DNA of 5,907 bases from an uncultured Eubacteriales bacterium (GCA_902795555.1 CADBLV010000173.1:1-5907); one strand, 5' to 3'. Counted from the stretch's first letter, positions 1-5,557 are shown. A program made the numbers and translations. Notes: generated by a model not told the origin, from the letters alone.

Positions 1-456
1 GATCGCCGAAAGGAAGGCGGCGTCCGTGACCCGGCCGTCACCGGCGTTCGGATCTATCGGAATCTCGTCGCAGATCATGGCGTTCATGACGCCCTCCTCC
101 CGGGTGATGCGCACGATCTCCCGGGTGTCCACGCCGCAGAGCCCGGGAATGCCGTGGGTGGAAAGATATTCATTCAGGGGATAGGCGGAGCGGAAGTTGG
201 AAGGCGTCGGGCAGAGCTCCCGGACGATGTAGCCGAACAGGGCGCTGGCGCCTTCAAAGTCTTCCTCGATGACGCCGTAATTGCCGATCAGGGGGAAGGT
301 CTGCGTGACGATCTGCCCGTAATAGCTGGGATCCGTCAGGGTTTCCAGATAACCTTCCATCCCGGTGGTGAAAACCAGCTCGCCGACGCGGTCGACGGAG
401 GCGCCGATCCGGGTGCCCTCAAAGACGGCGCCGTTGCCCAGAACCAGATATGCCAT
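1..456 (-). CDS. carA: Carbamoyl-phosphate synthase small subunit, N-terminal part (partial)
   Basis: CarA is the glutaminase subunit of carbamoyl-phosphate synthase; it releases ammonia from glutamine and channels it to CarB, which makes carbamoyl phosphate for citrulline (arginine) and pyrimidine synthesis in the cytoplasm. Only the first 152 codons are present and the frame is open at the left edge. The start reads MAYLVLGNGAVFEG; the family signature of the N-terminal domain is clear: FTTGMEGYLETLTDPSYYGQ at about residues 29-48, followed by PLIGNYGV (55-62), and VDTREIVR with REEG (109-122), matching the conserved DTR region. The class I glutamine amidotransferase domain with the catalytic Cys/His/Glu would lie outside the window. 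The start is set by AAAGGAGG 11 bases upstream. It follows argD by 36 bases, so it is most likely co-transcribed, and carB is expected next. Its position in an arg operon suggests an arginine-dedicated copy, but that is inference. Confidence 0.95.
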   Translation of the reverse strand, partial: MAYLVLGNGAVFEGTRIGASVDRVGELVFTTGMEGYLETLTDPSYYGQIVTQTFPLIGNYGVIEEDFEGASALFGYIVRELCPTPSNFRSAYPLNEYLSTHGIPGLCGVDTREIVRITREEGVMNAMICDEIPIDPNAGDGRVTDAAFLSAI

Positions 457-467
457 AGCGGGGAATT

Positions 468-475
468 CCTCCTTT
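468..475 (-). promoter_or_regulatory. Ribosome binding site of carA
   Basis: AAAGGAGG on the minus strand, 11 bases before the carA ATG. The spacer is longer than at argJ or the acetyltransferase gene. The 11 bases TCCCCGCTATG covering the end of the spacer and the start codon are identical to those at argD. Confidence 0.8.
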
Positions 476-492
476 AGCGCAGGAAAATCAGA

Positions 493-1653
493 TTATTTAC
501 ACGCGGCGCGGATGACCTCCGCGGCCCGGCGCAGCAGATCTTCGGGAATGTTCAGCGCGGGCAGCAGCCGGACTTTGTCCTTCGCCGTGAGGCAGAGGAC
601 GCCGTTTTCCATGCAGGCGGCGACGACCTCTCCGGCGGGCTTTTCGGTTTTCAGGCCCATCATCAGACCCAGCCCGGACACGGATATGATCCCCGGCGCT
701 CCTTCCAGCAGGCTCCGGAGCAGGGCGGCTTTGGCGGTGACCTCCGCGAGAAACGCATCCGTCAGCCGGTTGACCACGGAGAGGGCGCCGGCGGCGCAAA
801 CCGGGTTGCCGCCGAAGGTGGAGCCGTGATCGCCGAAGGACAGGACATCCTTCACCCGTTCGCCCAGCAGGGTGGCGCCCATGGGCAGGCCTCCGGCCAG
901 ACCTTTGGCGGTGGAAACCACGTCAGGCTTCAGCCCGTATTGCATATAGGCATAGAAGGTGCCGGTGCGGCCGTTGCCGGTCTGGACTTCGTCCACCATC
1001 AGCAGGAAACCGTATTTCTTCGCCATGTCCGCCAGTCCCTTCGCGAAGGCCGGATCCAGCGGAATCACGCCGCCCTCGCCCTGCACGCATTCGATCAGGA
1101 CGGCGGCGACCTGGCCGCTTTCGCAGAGAGTTTCCAGGGCGTTCAGATCCCCGGCGGCGATATGGGCAAAGCCGGGCGTCAGAGGCTGAAACAGCTCATG
1201 ATAATGCGCCTGTCCCGTGGCGGACAGGGTGGTCAGCGTCCGGCCGTGAAAGCTGTTCTCCAGCGTCACGATGGTGGAACAGGCGGGGCCCTTCGTCTCC
1301 GCGGCCCATTTCCGGGCGACTTTGATGGCACATTCATTGGCCTCGGCGCCGGAATTGCTGAAGAAAACGCGGCTCATCCCCGTCCGAAGGCAGAGGGCTT
1401 CCGCCAGGCGCGCGCAGGGGGCGGTGTAGTACAGATTGGACATGTGCTGCACCCTGTGCAGCTGTTCTTCCACGGCCGCGATCCAGACTTCGTCCGCGAT
1501 TCCGAAGGAGGTCACGGCGATGCCGGAGCCCATGTCGATGTATTCTTTGCCGTTTCCGTCGCGGACCAGGGAGCCGCGGCCGGAGACGATTTCAACGGGA
1601 AAGCGCCTGTAGGTGTGGGCGATATAAGCCTGATCCAGCTCGAAAGTGGTCAT
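493..1653 (-). CDS. argD: Acetylornithine aminotransferase (class III, PLP-dependent)
   Basis: ArgD converts N-acetylglutamate-5-semialdehyde and glutamate to N2-acetylornithine and 2-oxoglutarate, using pyridoxal phosphate, in the cytoplasm. The 386-residue length is normal for the family. Visible motifs in order: SGAEAN at 101-106 (cofactor phosphate binding), FHGRT at 135-139, the VDEVQTGNGRTG block at 220-231 with Asp221 stacking on the cofactor ring, STAKGLAGGLPMG at 247-259 with Lys250 as the Schiff-base lysine, GSTFGGNP at 277-284, and VRLLPALNI near residue 361 with Arg362 as the likely substrate carboxylate ligand. All expected catalytic positions are intact. The ATG has AAAGGAGG nine bases upstream. 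The gene follows argB by 24 bases and precedes carA by 36, consistent with one transcript. Related class III enzymes (succinylornithine or 4-aminobutyrate aminotransferases) are similar, but the operon context makes ArgD the firm call. Confidence 0.97.
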   Translation of the reverse strand: MTTFELDQAYIAHTYRRFPVEIVSGRGSLVRDGNGKEYIDMGSGIAVTSFGIADEVWIAAVEEQLHRVQHMSNLYYTAPCARLAEALCLRTGMSRVFFSNSGAEANECAIKVARKWAAETKGPACSTIVTLENSFHGRTLTTLSATGQAHYHELFQPLTPGFAHIAAGDLNALETLCESGQVAAVLIECVQGEGGVIPLDPAFAKGLADMAKKYGFLLMVDEVQTGNGRTGTFYAYMQYGLKPDVVSTAKGLAGGLPMGATLLGERVKDVLSFGDHGSTFGGNPVCAAGALSVVNRLTDAFLAEVTAKAALLRSLLEGAPGIISVSGLGLMMGLKTEKPAGEVVAACMENGVLCLTAKDKVRLLPALNIPEDLLRRAAEVIRAACK

Positions 1654-1662
1654 AGCGGGGAT

Positions 1663-1670
1663 CCTCCTTT
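1663..1670 (-). promoter_or_regulatory. Ribosome binding site of argD
   Basis: AAAGGAGG on the minus strand, nine bases before the argD ATG, inside the 24-base argB-argD gap. It is a strong match to the 16S rRNA tail and fixes the start. Confidence 0.85.
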
Positions 1671-1677
1671 TTCTGTC

Positions 1678-2538
1678 TCAATGTGAGACCATCGTGCCGG
1701 CGCCTTCGTCGGTCAGAAGCTCCATCAGGATGGAATGGGGGACGCGGCCGTCCATGATGACGACGTTCTTCACGCCCCGGGACAGGGCGGCGGCGCAGCA
1801 TTCCACCTTCGGGATCATTCCCCCGGAGATGATGCCGCTTTCGGTCAGGGAGGGGAGCTCCTCCAGGGTGATCCGGGGAATCAGCGTGTTCGGATCGTTT
1901 TTATCCCGCAGGATGCCGGCGATGTCCGTCATCATGATCAGCCGCTCGGCGCTCAGGGCGCCGGCGATGTAGGCGGCGGCGGTGTCTCCGTTGATGTTGT
2001 AGGCGTTGCCGTGCTTGTCGCATCCGACGGTGGACACGACCGGGATATACCCGTTTCCGAGCAGGTCGGTGACAGGCTGGATGTGGATTTTTTCAATTTC
2101 GCCCACATAGCCCAGACGCTCGTCTTTGATCCGGCACTGCAGCAGCCGTCCGTCCATGCCGGAGAGGCCGACGGCCCGGCCGCCCTGCATTTCCAGCAGG
2201 TTCACCAGGGTTTTGTTCACCTTTCCCGCCAGCACCATCTGGACGATATCCATCGTTTCCTTATCGGTCACGCGCAGGCCGTCCACAAATTCCGGCTTCT
2301 TGCCAAGCCGGTCCATCAGCTGGTTGATTTCCGGGCCGCCGCCGTGCACCAGCACAATTTTGACGCCGATCAGCCACAGGAGAACGATGTCTTCCATCAC
2401 CTGCTGTTTCAGCTGTTCGTTCACCATGGCGTTGCCGCCGTATTTGACGACGACGATCTTGCCGGTGTAATGCCGGATGTGGGGGAGGGCGGCGGTTAAT
2501 ACTTCGGCCCGTTCCAGATTGGTCAGTTCGCTGGTCAT
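1678..2538 (-). CDS. argB: N-acetylglutamate kinase
   Basis: ArgB phosphorylates N-acetylglutamate with ATP to N-acetylglutamyl-5-phosphate, the second step of the pathway and usual control point in organisms with the ArgJ cycle. The amino-acid-kinase fold is clear over 286 residues: KYGGNAM at 32-38 with Lys32, HGGGP at 65-69 (substrate and phosphate loop), Arg89 in DGLRVTD, NINGDTAAAYIA at 181-192, MTDIAGIL at 203-210 with Asp205, and SGGMIPKV at 238-245 with Lys244. About 26 residues (ERAEVLTAALPHIRHYTG and the lines before) precede the first strand; such an N-terminal helix, with the C-terminal LLTDEGAGTM, is typical of the arginine-inhibited hexameric kinases, so feedback inhibition by arginine is inferred. 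The ATG has GAAGGAG ten bases upstream. It is separated from argJ by an unusual 152-base spacer. Confidence 0.97.
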   Translation of the reverse strand: MTSELTNLERAEVLTAALPHIRHYTGKIVVVKYGGNAMVNEQLKQQVMEDIVLLWLIGVKIVLVHGGGPEINQLMDRLGKKPEFVDGLRVTDKETMDIVQMVLAGKVNKTLVNLLEMQGGRAVGLSGMDGRLLQCRIKDERLGYVGEIEKIHIQPVTDLLGNGYIPVVSTVGCDKHGNAYNINGDTAAAYIAGALSAERLIMMTDIAGILRDKNDPNTLIPRITLEELPSLTESGIISGGMIPKVECCAAALSRGVKNVVIMDGRVPHSILMELLTDEGAGTMVSH

Positions 2539-2548
2539 TGATCTGTTT

Positions 2549-2555
2549 CTCCTTC
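2549..2555 (-). promoter_or_regulatory. Ribosome binding site of argB
   Basis: GAAGGAG on the minus strand, ten bases before the argB ATG. It supports this start. Confidence 0.7.
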
Positions 2556-2577
2556 TCGGTTTGCAGGTTCACATTGC

Positions 2578-2667
2578 TCAGTCCGGTCGGTTGGCTATTT
2601 TGTCCTCACTTCCGCTGCGCGGATTGCAATCAAAATATGCCTCCTTTTCGGTGAACTGCAGATCCAT
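2578..2667 (-). other. Possible 29-codon ORF in the argJ-argB spacer
   Basis: An ATG-started reading frame of 29 codons ends in TGA inside the spacer. It begins MDLQFTEKEAYFD and ends in KIANRPD, with CNPRSGSEDK between. AAAAAGG lies five bases before the ATG, a modest ribosome binding site. The peptide is hydrophilic, with no membrane segment and only two arginines, so it does not look like a classical arginine attenuation leader. It overlaps a second tiny frame and lies almost wholly on a repeat-like, palindromic stretch, so it may simply be repeat sequence that happens to be open. I do not recognise a function. Confidence 0.2.
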
Positions 2668-2690
2668 GTCTGCCTTTTTGTCCGGTTGGC
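2581..2690 (-). repeat. Repeat-flanked, palindrome-rich spacer between argJ and argB
   Basis: Immediately after the argJ stop the minus strand reads GCCAACCGGAC, and about 95 bases later GCCAACCGACCGGAC, an imperfect direct repeat differing by a 4-base insertion; GGACAAAA also occurs twice. Between them are an interrupted inverted repeat ATTTTG/CAAAAT (2631-2636 and 2597-2602), the perfect palindrome GATTGCAATC, and the hairpin TCCGC-GCA-GCGGA (2611-2623). Nearer argJ lies GCAGA-CATGGA-TCTGC. No run of T follows these stems, so this is not a good intrinsic terminator. The arrangement resembles a small dispersed palindromic element inserted in the operon, or a leader RNA for argB. I have an unverified impression that its translated strings recur in hypothetical proteins of Clostridia. 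Confidence 0.4.
2595..2633 (-). other. Possible 12-codon TTG-started ORF with a strong ribosome binding site
   Basis: AAAAGGAGG at 2640-2648 is followed, after six bases, by TTG and an open frame reading MIAIRAAEVRTK before TAG. The binding site is as strong as those of the operon genes and its spacing is good, yet no larger gene follows in that frame. Two of twelve residues are arginine, not adjacent. It may be a decoy site carried by a repeat element, a standby or leader peptide upstream of argB, or chance. It overlaps the 29-codon frame in another phase, so at most one is likely to matter. Confidence 0.2.
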
Positions 2691-4001
2691 TTACGAACGA
2701 TAATCTCCGTTGATTTTTACATAATCATAGGTCAGGTCGCAGCCCCAGGCGGTGGCTTCCGCTGTGCCCGCCTTCATATCGCAAAGGAAGCAGACCTCCT
2801 TTTCCGACAGCAGGGCAAGCGCCTTCTCCTCGTCGAAATTCTGCACGCTTCCGTCCCGATAGAAGCAGAGGGGACCGTCGGAGGCGGACTCTCCCGCAAG
2901 CAGATACAGCTCGGGCCGCGCGGGATCAAAATCGACGCCGGCATAGCCCAGGGCGCAGAGGATCCGGCCGCAGTTGGCATCCTTTCCGTACACCATGGCC
3001 TTCACCAGACTGGAGGAGACAACGGAACGGGCCAGCGCCCGGGCGTGCTCCTTCGTGTCCGCGCCGACCACGCGCATTTCGATCAGGTGCGTGGCGCCTT
3101 CTCCGTCTCCCGCCATTTTCACGGCCAGGGCGCGGCAGAGAATGAAGAGCGCCTCCCTGAACAGGGCATAGCCTTCGTCCTCTTCCGTAATGGGCCGGTT
3201 TCCGGCCTGCCCGCTGGAAAGGAGCAGAAGCGTGTCATTGGTGCTGGTGTCCCCGTCTACGGAAATCATATTGAAGGTATCCTTCACCACTTCGCTCAGC
3301 GCCTTCTGCATCAGAGCCCGGGAGATGGCGCAGTCGGTGGTGAGATAGGCGAGCATGGTAGACATATTCGGGTGAATCATGCCGGAGCCCTTGCTCATGC
3401 CGCCCAGACGCACGGTCACCTCGCCGGCGGCCGGATCCGAGGCAGGGAGGGTGAATTCGAAGGCGAATTCCTTGTTCACCGTGTCCGTGGTCATGATCGC
3501 CCGGCTGGCGGCGGTGCCTGCCTCCGGGGTGGGCAGGAGCGAAGCGGCCATCTGCCTGATGCCGGCGGTGATCCTGTCGATGGGCGGCACGGGGCCGATG
3601 ACTCCTGTGGAGCCGATCAGTACGGCGAGAGCGGGAATGCCCAGGGCTGCTCCTGCCGCCTCCGCGGTTTGCCGGCAGATGGCCAGGCCAGCTTCCCCGG
3701 TGGCGGCGTTGGCGATGCCGGCGTTGACGACGACGGCCTGGGCCGGGGAGCCGGACAGCACCAGTTCCCGATCCCAGAGAACCGGCGCGGCTTTGACCAT
3801 GTTGGAGGTAAAGACGCCCGCGACCTCACAGGGATGGGGACTGAAGATCATGGCCATGTCAGGCCGGTCGGCATATTTAATGTGTGCCGCGCAGTTTGCG
3901 GCGAGGAATCCGCGGGCGGCGGTGACGCCGCCGGGGATGGCGCCGATCGCCCGGCCGGAACGGCCCGGGGTCGGGTTTTCTGAAATGAAGGGTTCAGCCA
4001 T
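2691..4001 (-). CDS. argJ: Glutamate N-acetyltransferase / ornithine acetyltransferase
   Basis: ArgJ moves the acetyl group from N-acetylornithine to glutamate, releasing ornithine and recycling the acetyl group; bifunctional members can also acetylate glutamate with acetyl-CoA. Visible motifs: GGVTAARGFLAA at 24-35, AGVFTSNMVKAAPV at 61-74, NAGIANAATG at 93-102, the STGVIG oxyanion loop at 131-136, KGSGMIHPNMSTML at 204-217, SVDGDTSTND at 247-256, and CDLTYDYVKING near the C-terminus. The precursor self-cleaves before a nucleophilic threonine, here Thr215; the residue before it is Ser rather than the usual Ala. DANCGR at 341-346 has Cys where DxNWGR is typical. At 436 residues it is somewhat longer than the usual roughly 400, partly from an N-terminal tail. 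AGGAGG six bases upstream fixes the start. It overlaps the preceding acetyltransferase gene by eight bases. Whether it is mono- or bifunctional cannot be told from sequence. Confidence 0.97.
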   Translation of the reverse strand: MAEPFISENPTPGRSGRAIGAIPGGVTAARGFLAANCAAHIKYADRPDMAMIFSPHPCEVAGVFTSNMVKAAPVLWDRELVLSGSPAQAVVVNAGIANAATGEAGLAICRQTAEAAGAALGIPALAVLIGSTGVIGPVPPIDRITAGIRQMAASLLPTPEAGTAASRAIMTTDTVNKEFAFEFTLPASDPAAGEVTVRLGGMSKGSGMIHPNMSTMLAYLTTDCAISRALMQKALSEVVKDTFNMISVDGDTSTNDTLLLLSSGQAGNRPITEEDEGYALFREALFILCRALAVKMAGDGEGATHLIEMRVVGADTKEHARALARSVVSSSLVKAMVYGKDANCGRILCALGYAGVDFDPARPELYLLAGESASDGPLCFYRDGSVQNFDEEKALALLSEKEVCFLCDMKAGTAEATAWGCDLTYDYVKINGDYRS

Positions 4002-4464
4002 GAAAATCCTCCTCCCCGATGAATCGGGTGATGTTCTTTTCGTTCAGCAGGAATTCGTAATAGTTGACATTGGATCGCTTCCAGCCGATCTGCTTCCAGA
4101 AGGCGTTGCCTGCTTCATTGCCTGGGAAGGCGATCAGGGCGACCTTGTTGATGCCCATATTTTTCAGCTGATGCATGCACCAGCCCACCATCAGGGTCCC
4201 GATATGGCGGCGGCGGTATTCCTTCGCCACGCAGACGTGATACAGGGCGCCCTGGCGGCCGTCGGAGCCGCAGAGGATGGACCCGATGACCCTGCCGTTG
4301 ATCCGGGCCACCACGCTGGTCGAGGGATTCCGGCGGAGGAAGCGCTCGATGTCTTCCCGGGAATCATCCAGGGCCCGAATCCCGAAGCCCTGAATGGTCA
4401 TCCACAGGGCCCGGACCTCATCGTAGTCCGCGATGGCCATGGGCTTCATGATCAGCTCATCCAT
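3994..4464 (-). CDS. GNAT-family N-acetyltransferase embedded in the arg operon
   Basis: A 156-residue protein with the Gcn5-related acetyltransferase fold, most like the small YpeA/RimI-type members. Seen: an N-terminal motif region IADYDEVRALWMTI (11-24), DDSREDIERFLRRNP (33-47), strand SVVARINGRVIGSILCG (50-66), DGRQGALYHVCVAKEYRRR (68-86), the acetyl-CoA loop RRRHIGT (84-90), and a C-terminal NEAGNAFWKQIGW (116-128). The loop normally reads R/Q-x-x-G-x-G/A; here the first glycine is His87. The substrate is unknown. AAAAGGAG seven bases before the ATG, inside argC, fixes the start. It overlaps argC and argJ by eight bases each, so its output is tied to both. A role in making N-acetylglutamate to prime the ArgJ cycle is an attractive inference; acetylation of another amino acid or of a protein is equally open. 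Confidence 0.85.
   Translation of the reverse strand: MDELIMKPMAIADYDEVRALWMTIQGFGIRALDDSREDIERFLRRNPSTSVVARINGRVIGSILCGSDGRQGALYHVCVAKEYRRRHIGTLMVGWCMHQLKNMGINKVALIAFPGNEAGNAFWKQIGWKRSNVNYYEFLLNEKNITRFIGEEDFHG
4008..4013 (-). promoter_or_regulatory. Ribosome binding site of argJ
   Basis: AGGAGG, six bases before the argJ ATG and inside the last codons of the acetyltransferase gene. It shows that the long N-terminal tail of ArgJ is real and that translation of the two genes is coupled. Confidence 0.85.
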
Positions 4465-5407
4465 CGGCGTGCTCCTTTTCCCCGCCGATGACCAGGCCGG
4501 TTTCCTCCGGCAGCCCCAGCGCCAGGTTCATATTCTGGATGGCGGCGCCGGAAGCGCCTTTGCCCAGGTTGTCAAAGCGGGAGACGACCACCGTGCGGCC
4601 CGTGATGCCGAAAACGGCGATTTCCAGATCATCCCTTCCCGCAAATGCGCCGGCCGACAGGAATCCGCCTTCGTCCGCATGCCCGGAAAACCGAACCATC
4701 CCGGAATCATAGAACTTCCGGTAAACCTCCGCGATCTCCTCCGGGGAGGCGCCGGTGTCCGCTTCCGTCAGGGGAACGGTGACTTCCATCCCTGCAAAAT
4801 ACGGCGCAACCACCGGGGAAAACACCGGCGGATGGGCAAGCCCGCTGATCAGGGCCATCTCCGGCAGATGCTTGTGCTGCTGGCTCAGGCCGTACTGCCG
4901 GGGCGCGGAAAGCAGCGGAGAGCGATCGTCTGCCTCGTAATCGGCGATCATTTTCTTCCCCCCGCCGGAATATCCCGTGAGGGAGAAGCAGGTCAGACGC
5001 GCCTCCGGCCGAATCACGCCGGCCGCCACCAGGGGAGCGACCAGGGCGATGAAACCCGTGGCATGGCATCCGGGGTTGGCGATTCGCTTTGCGCTCCGGA
5101 TACGCTCCCGGGCCCCGGGCAGTTCCGGGAAACCGTAAACCCATCCGGCGGCTGTCCGGTGTGCCGTGGAGGTGTCGATGATCACGGTGTCCGGGTTGGA
5201 CACCAGGGAAACCGCCTCCCGGGCCGCCTCATCCGGCAGGCAGAGAAAGGCCACGTCTGCCGCGTTCAGGGCTTCCCGGCGGGCGGCGGGATCCTTCCGC
5301 TTTTCCTCCGGCAGGGTGATCAGGGTCAGATCGGAGCGCCCGGAGAGCCTTTCGCGAATCCGAAGCCCCGTGGTGCCGGCGCTGCCGTCAATAAATATCT
5401 TTGCCAT
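4457..5407 (-). CDS. argC: N-acetyl-gamma-glutamyl-phosphate reductase, short (type 2) form
   Basis: ArgC reduces N-acetylglutamyl-5-phosphate with NADPH to the semialdehyde used by ArgD. With the start chosen here it has 316 residues, the length of the type-2 reductases, shorter than the E. coli type. Counting from this start: the nucleotide-binding loop DGSAGTTG at 7-14, LCLPDEAA at 56-63, DTSTAHR at 78-84, YGFPELPG at 91-98, ANPGCHATG at 110-118 with catalytic Cys114, LTGYSGGGKKMI near 143-153, HKHLPEM at 178-184, and NLGKGASGAAIQNMNLALG at 280-298. An ATG nine bases further upstream (5416) would add MTD, but AAAGGA sits one base from it and ten bases from the ATG used here, and family members begin close to MxKIFIDG. 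It overlaps the acetyltransferase gene by eight bases and follows argG by 150. Confidence 0.95.
   Translation of the reverse strand: MAKIFIDGSAGTTGLRIRERLSGRSDLTLITLPEEKRKDPAARREALNAADVAFLCLPDEAAREAVSLVSNPDTVIIDTSTAHRTAAGWVYGFPELPGARERIRSAKRIANPGCHATGFIALVAPLVAAGVIRPEARLTCFSLTGYSGGGKKMIADYEADDRSPLLSAPRQYGLSQQHKHLPEMALISGLAHPPVFSPVVAPYFAGMEVTVPLTEADTGASPEEIAEVYRKFYDSGMVRFSGHADEGGFLSAGAFAGRDDLEIAVFGITGRTVVVSRFDNLGKGASGAAIQNMNLALGLPEETGLVIGGEKEHADG
4472..4479 (-). promoter_or_regulatory. Ribosome binding site of the acetyltransferase gene
   Basis: AAAAGGAG, seven bases before the ATG at 4464 and within the last codons of argC. It decides the start over the internal Met6. Confidence 0.8.
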
Positions 5408-5417
5408 ATCCGTCATG

Positions 5418-5423
5418 TCCTTT
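5418..5423 (-). promoter_or_regulatory. Ribosome binding site of argC
   Basis: AAAGGA lies one base before the ATG at 5416 and ten bases before the ATG at 5407. Only the second spacing is workable, so it argues for the downstream start. Confidence 0.6.
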
Positions 5424-5454
5424 GCTGCGGTCTTTCCCGGAGCGAGCCGGTTAG

Positions 5455-5500
5455 AGAATCAGCCTGTTTCCCCCCGTTCCCGGTTTCCTGAAGAATCAGC
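5455..5500. repeat. Short direct repeat in the argG-argC gap
   Basis: AGAATCAGC occurs at 5455-5463 and 5492-5500, 37 bases apart. The second copy lies in CTGA-AGAA-TCAG, a short interrupted palindrome. Operator sites for ArgR are AT-rich palindromes around TGAAT/ATTCA; these copies only partly resemble them, so a regulator-binding role is a weak guess. Confidence 0.25.
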
Positions 5501-5504
5501 AAAT

Positions 5505-5534
5505 GTCCCGCCGCGGATTTCCGGAGGGCGGGAC
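5505..5534 (-). terminator. Stem-loop after argG, possible weak terminator or attenuator
   Basis: Read on the minus strand, GTCCCGCC and GGCGGGAC form a perfect 8-bp stem, with a smaller CGG-AAAT-CCG hairpin in the loop, starting 23 bases after the argG stop. The stem is GC-rich, but only ATTTGC follows, so the T-run of an intrinsic terminator is missing. It could give partial termination, be an mRNA processing or stability element separating argG from argC, or be a remnant. Confidence 0.35.
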
Positions 5535-5557
5535 AGAGGGGGAGGGAAAAAGCCGGG

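Noticed and set aside
826..1686. A 286-codon plus-strand frame opposite argD.
   Set aside because: Low-complexity Gly/His/Ala-rich translation with no motif; it mirrors the codon structure of argD.
1735..2499. A 254-codon plus-strand frame opposite argB.
   Set aside because: His/Asp/Val-rich shadow translation; argB on the other strand has every kinase motif intact.
2261..2572. A 103-codon minus-strand frame starting upstream of argB in another phase.
   Set aside because: It is an out-of-frame reading of argB, very rich in Arg and Gln, with no domain; the argB frame is clearly the coding one.
2539..2690. Intrinsic terminator between argJ and argB.
   Set aside because: The hairpins there are short and none is followed by a T-run on the minus strand.
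2477..2713. A 78-codon plus-strand frame crossing the argJ-argB spacer.
   Set aside because: It overlaps argB and the argJ end in antisense, has no evident ribosome binding site, and its spacer part is the complement of the repeat-like element.
3045..4491. Long plus-strand frames (312 and 370 codons) opposite argJ and the acetyltransferase gene.
   Set aside because: Both are antisense shadows of well-supported genes; GC-rich coding sequence often leaves stop-free opposite frames.
4433..5491. A 352-codon open frame on the plus strand opposite argC.
   Set aside because: It is antisense to a gene with clear family motifs, has a composition typical of GC-rich shadow frames (rich in Gly, Arg, Pro, His), and has no recognisable domain.
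5408..5557. Promoter or T-box riboswitch in the argG-argC gap.
   Set aside because: I found no paired -35/-10 boxes with suitable spacing and no T-box antiterminator sequence; only the stem-loop and short repeats are supported.
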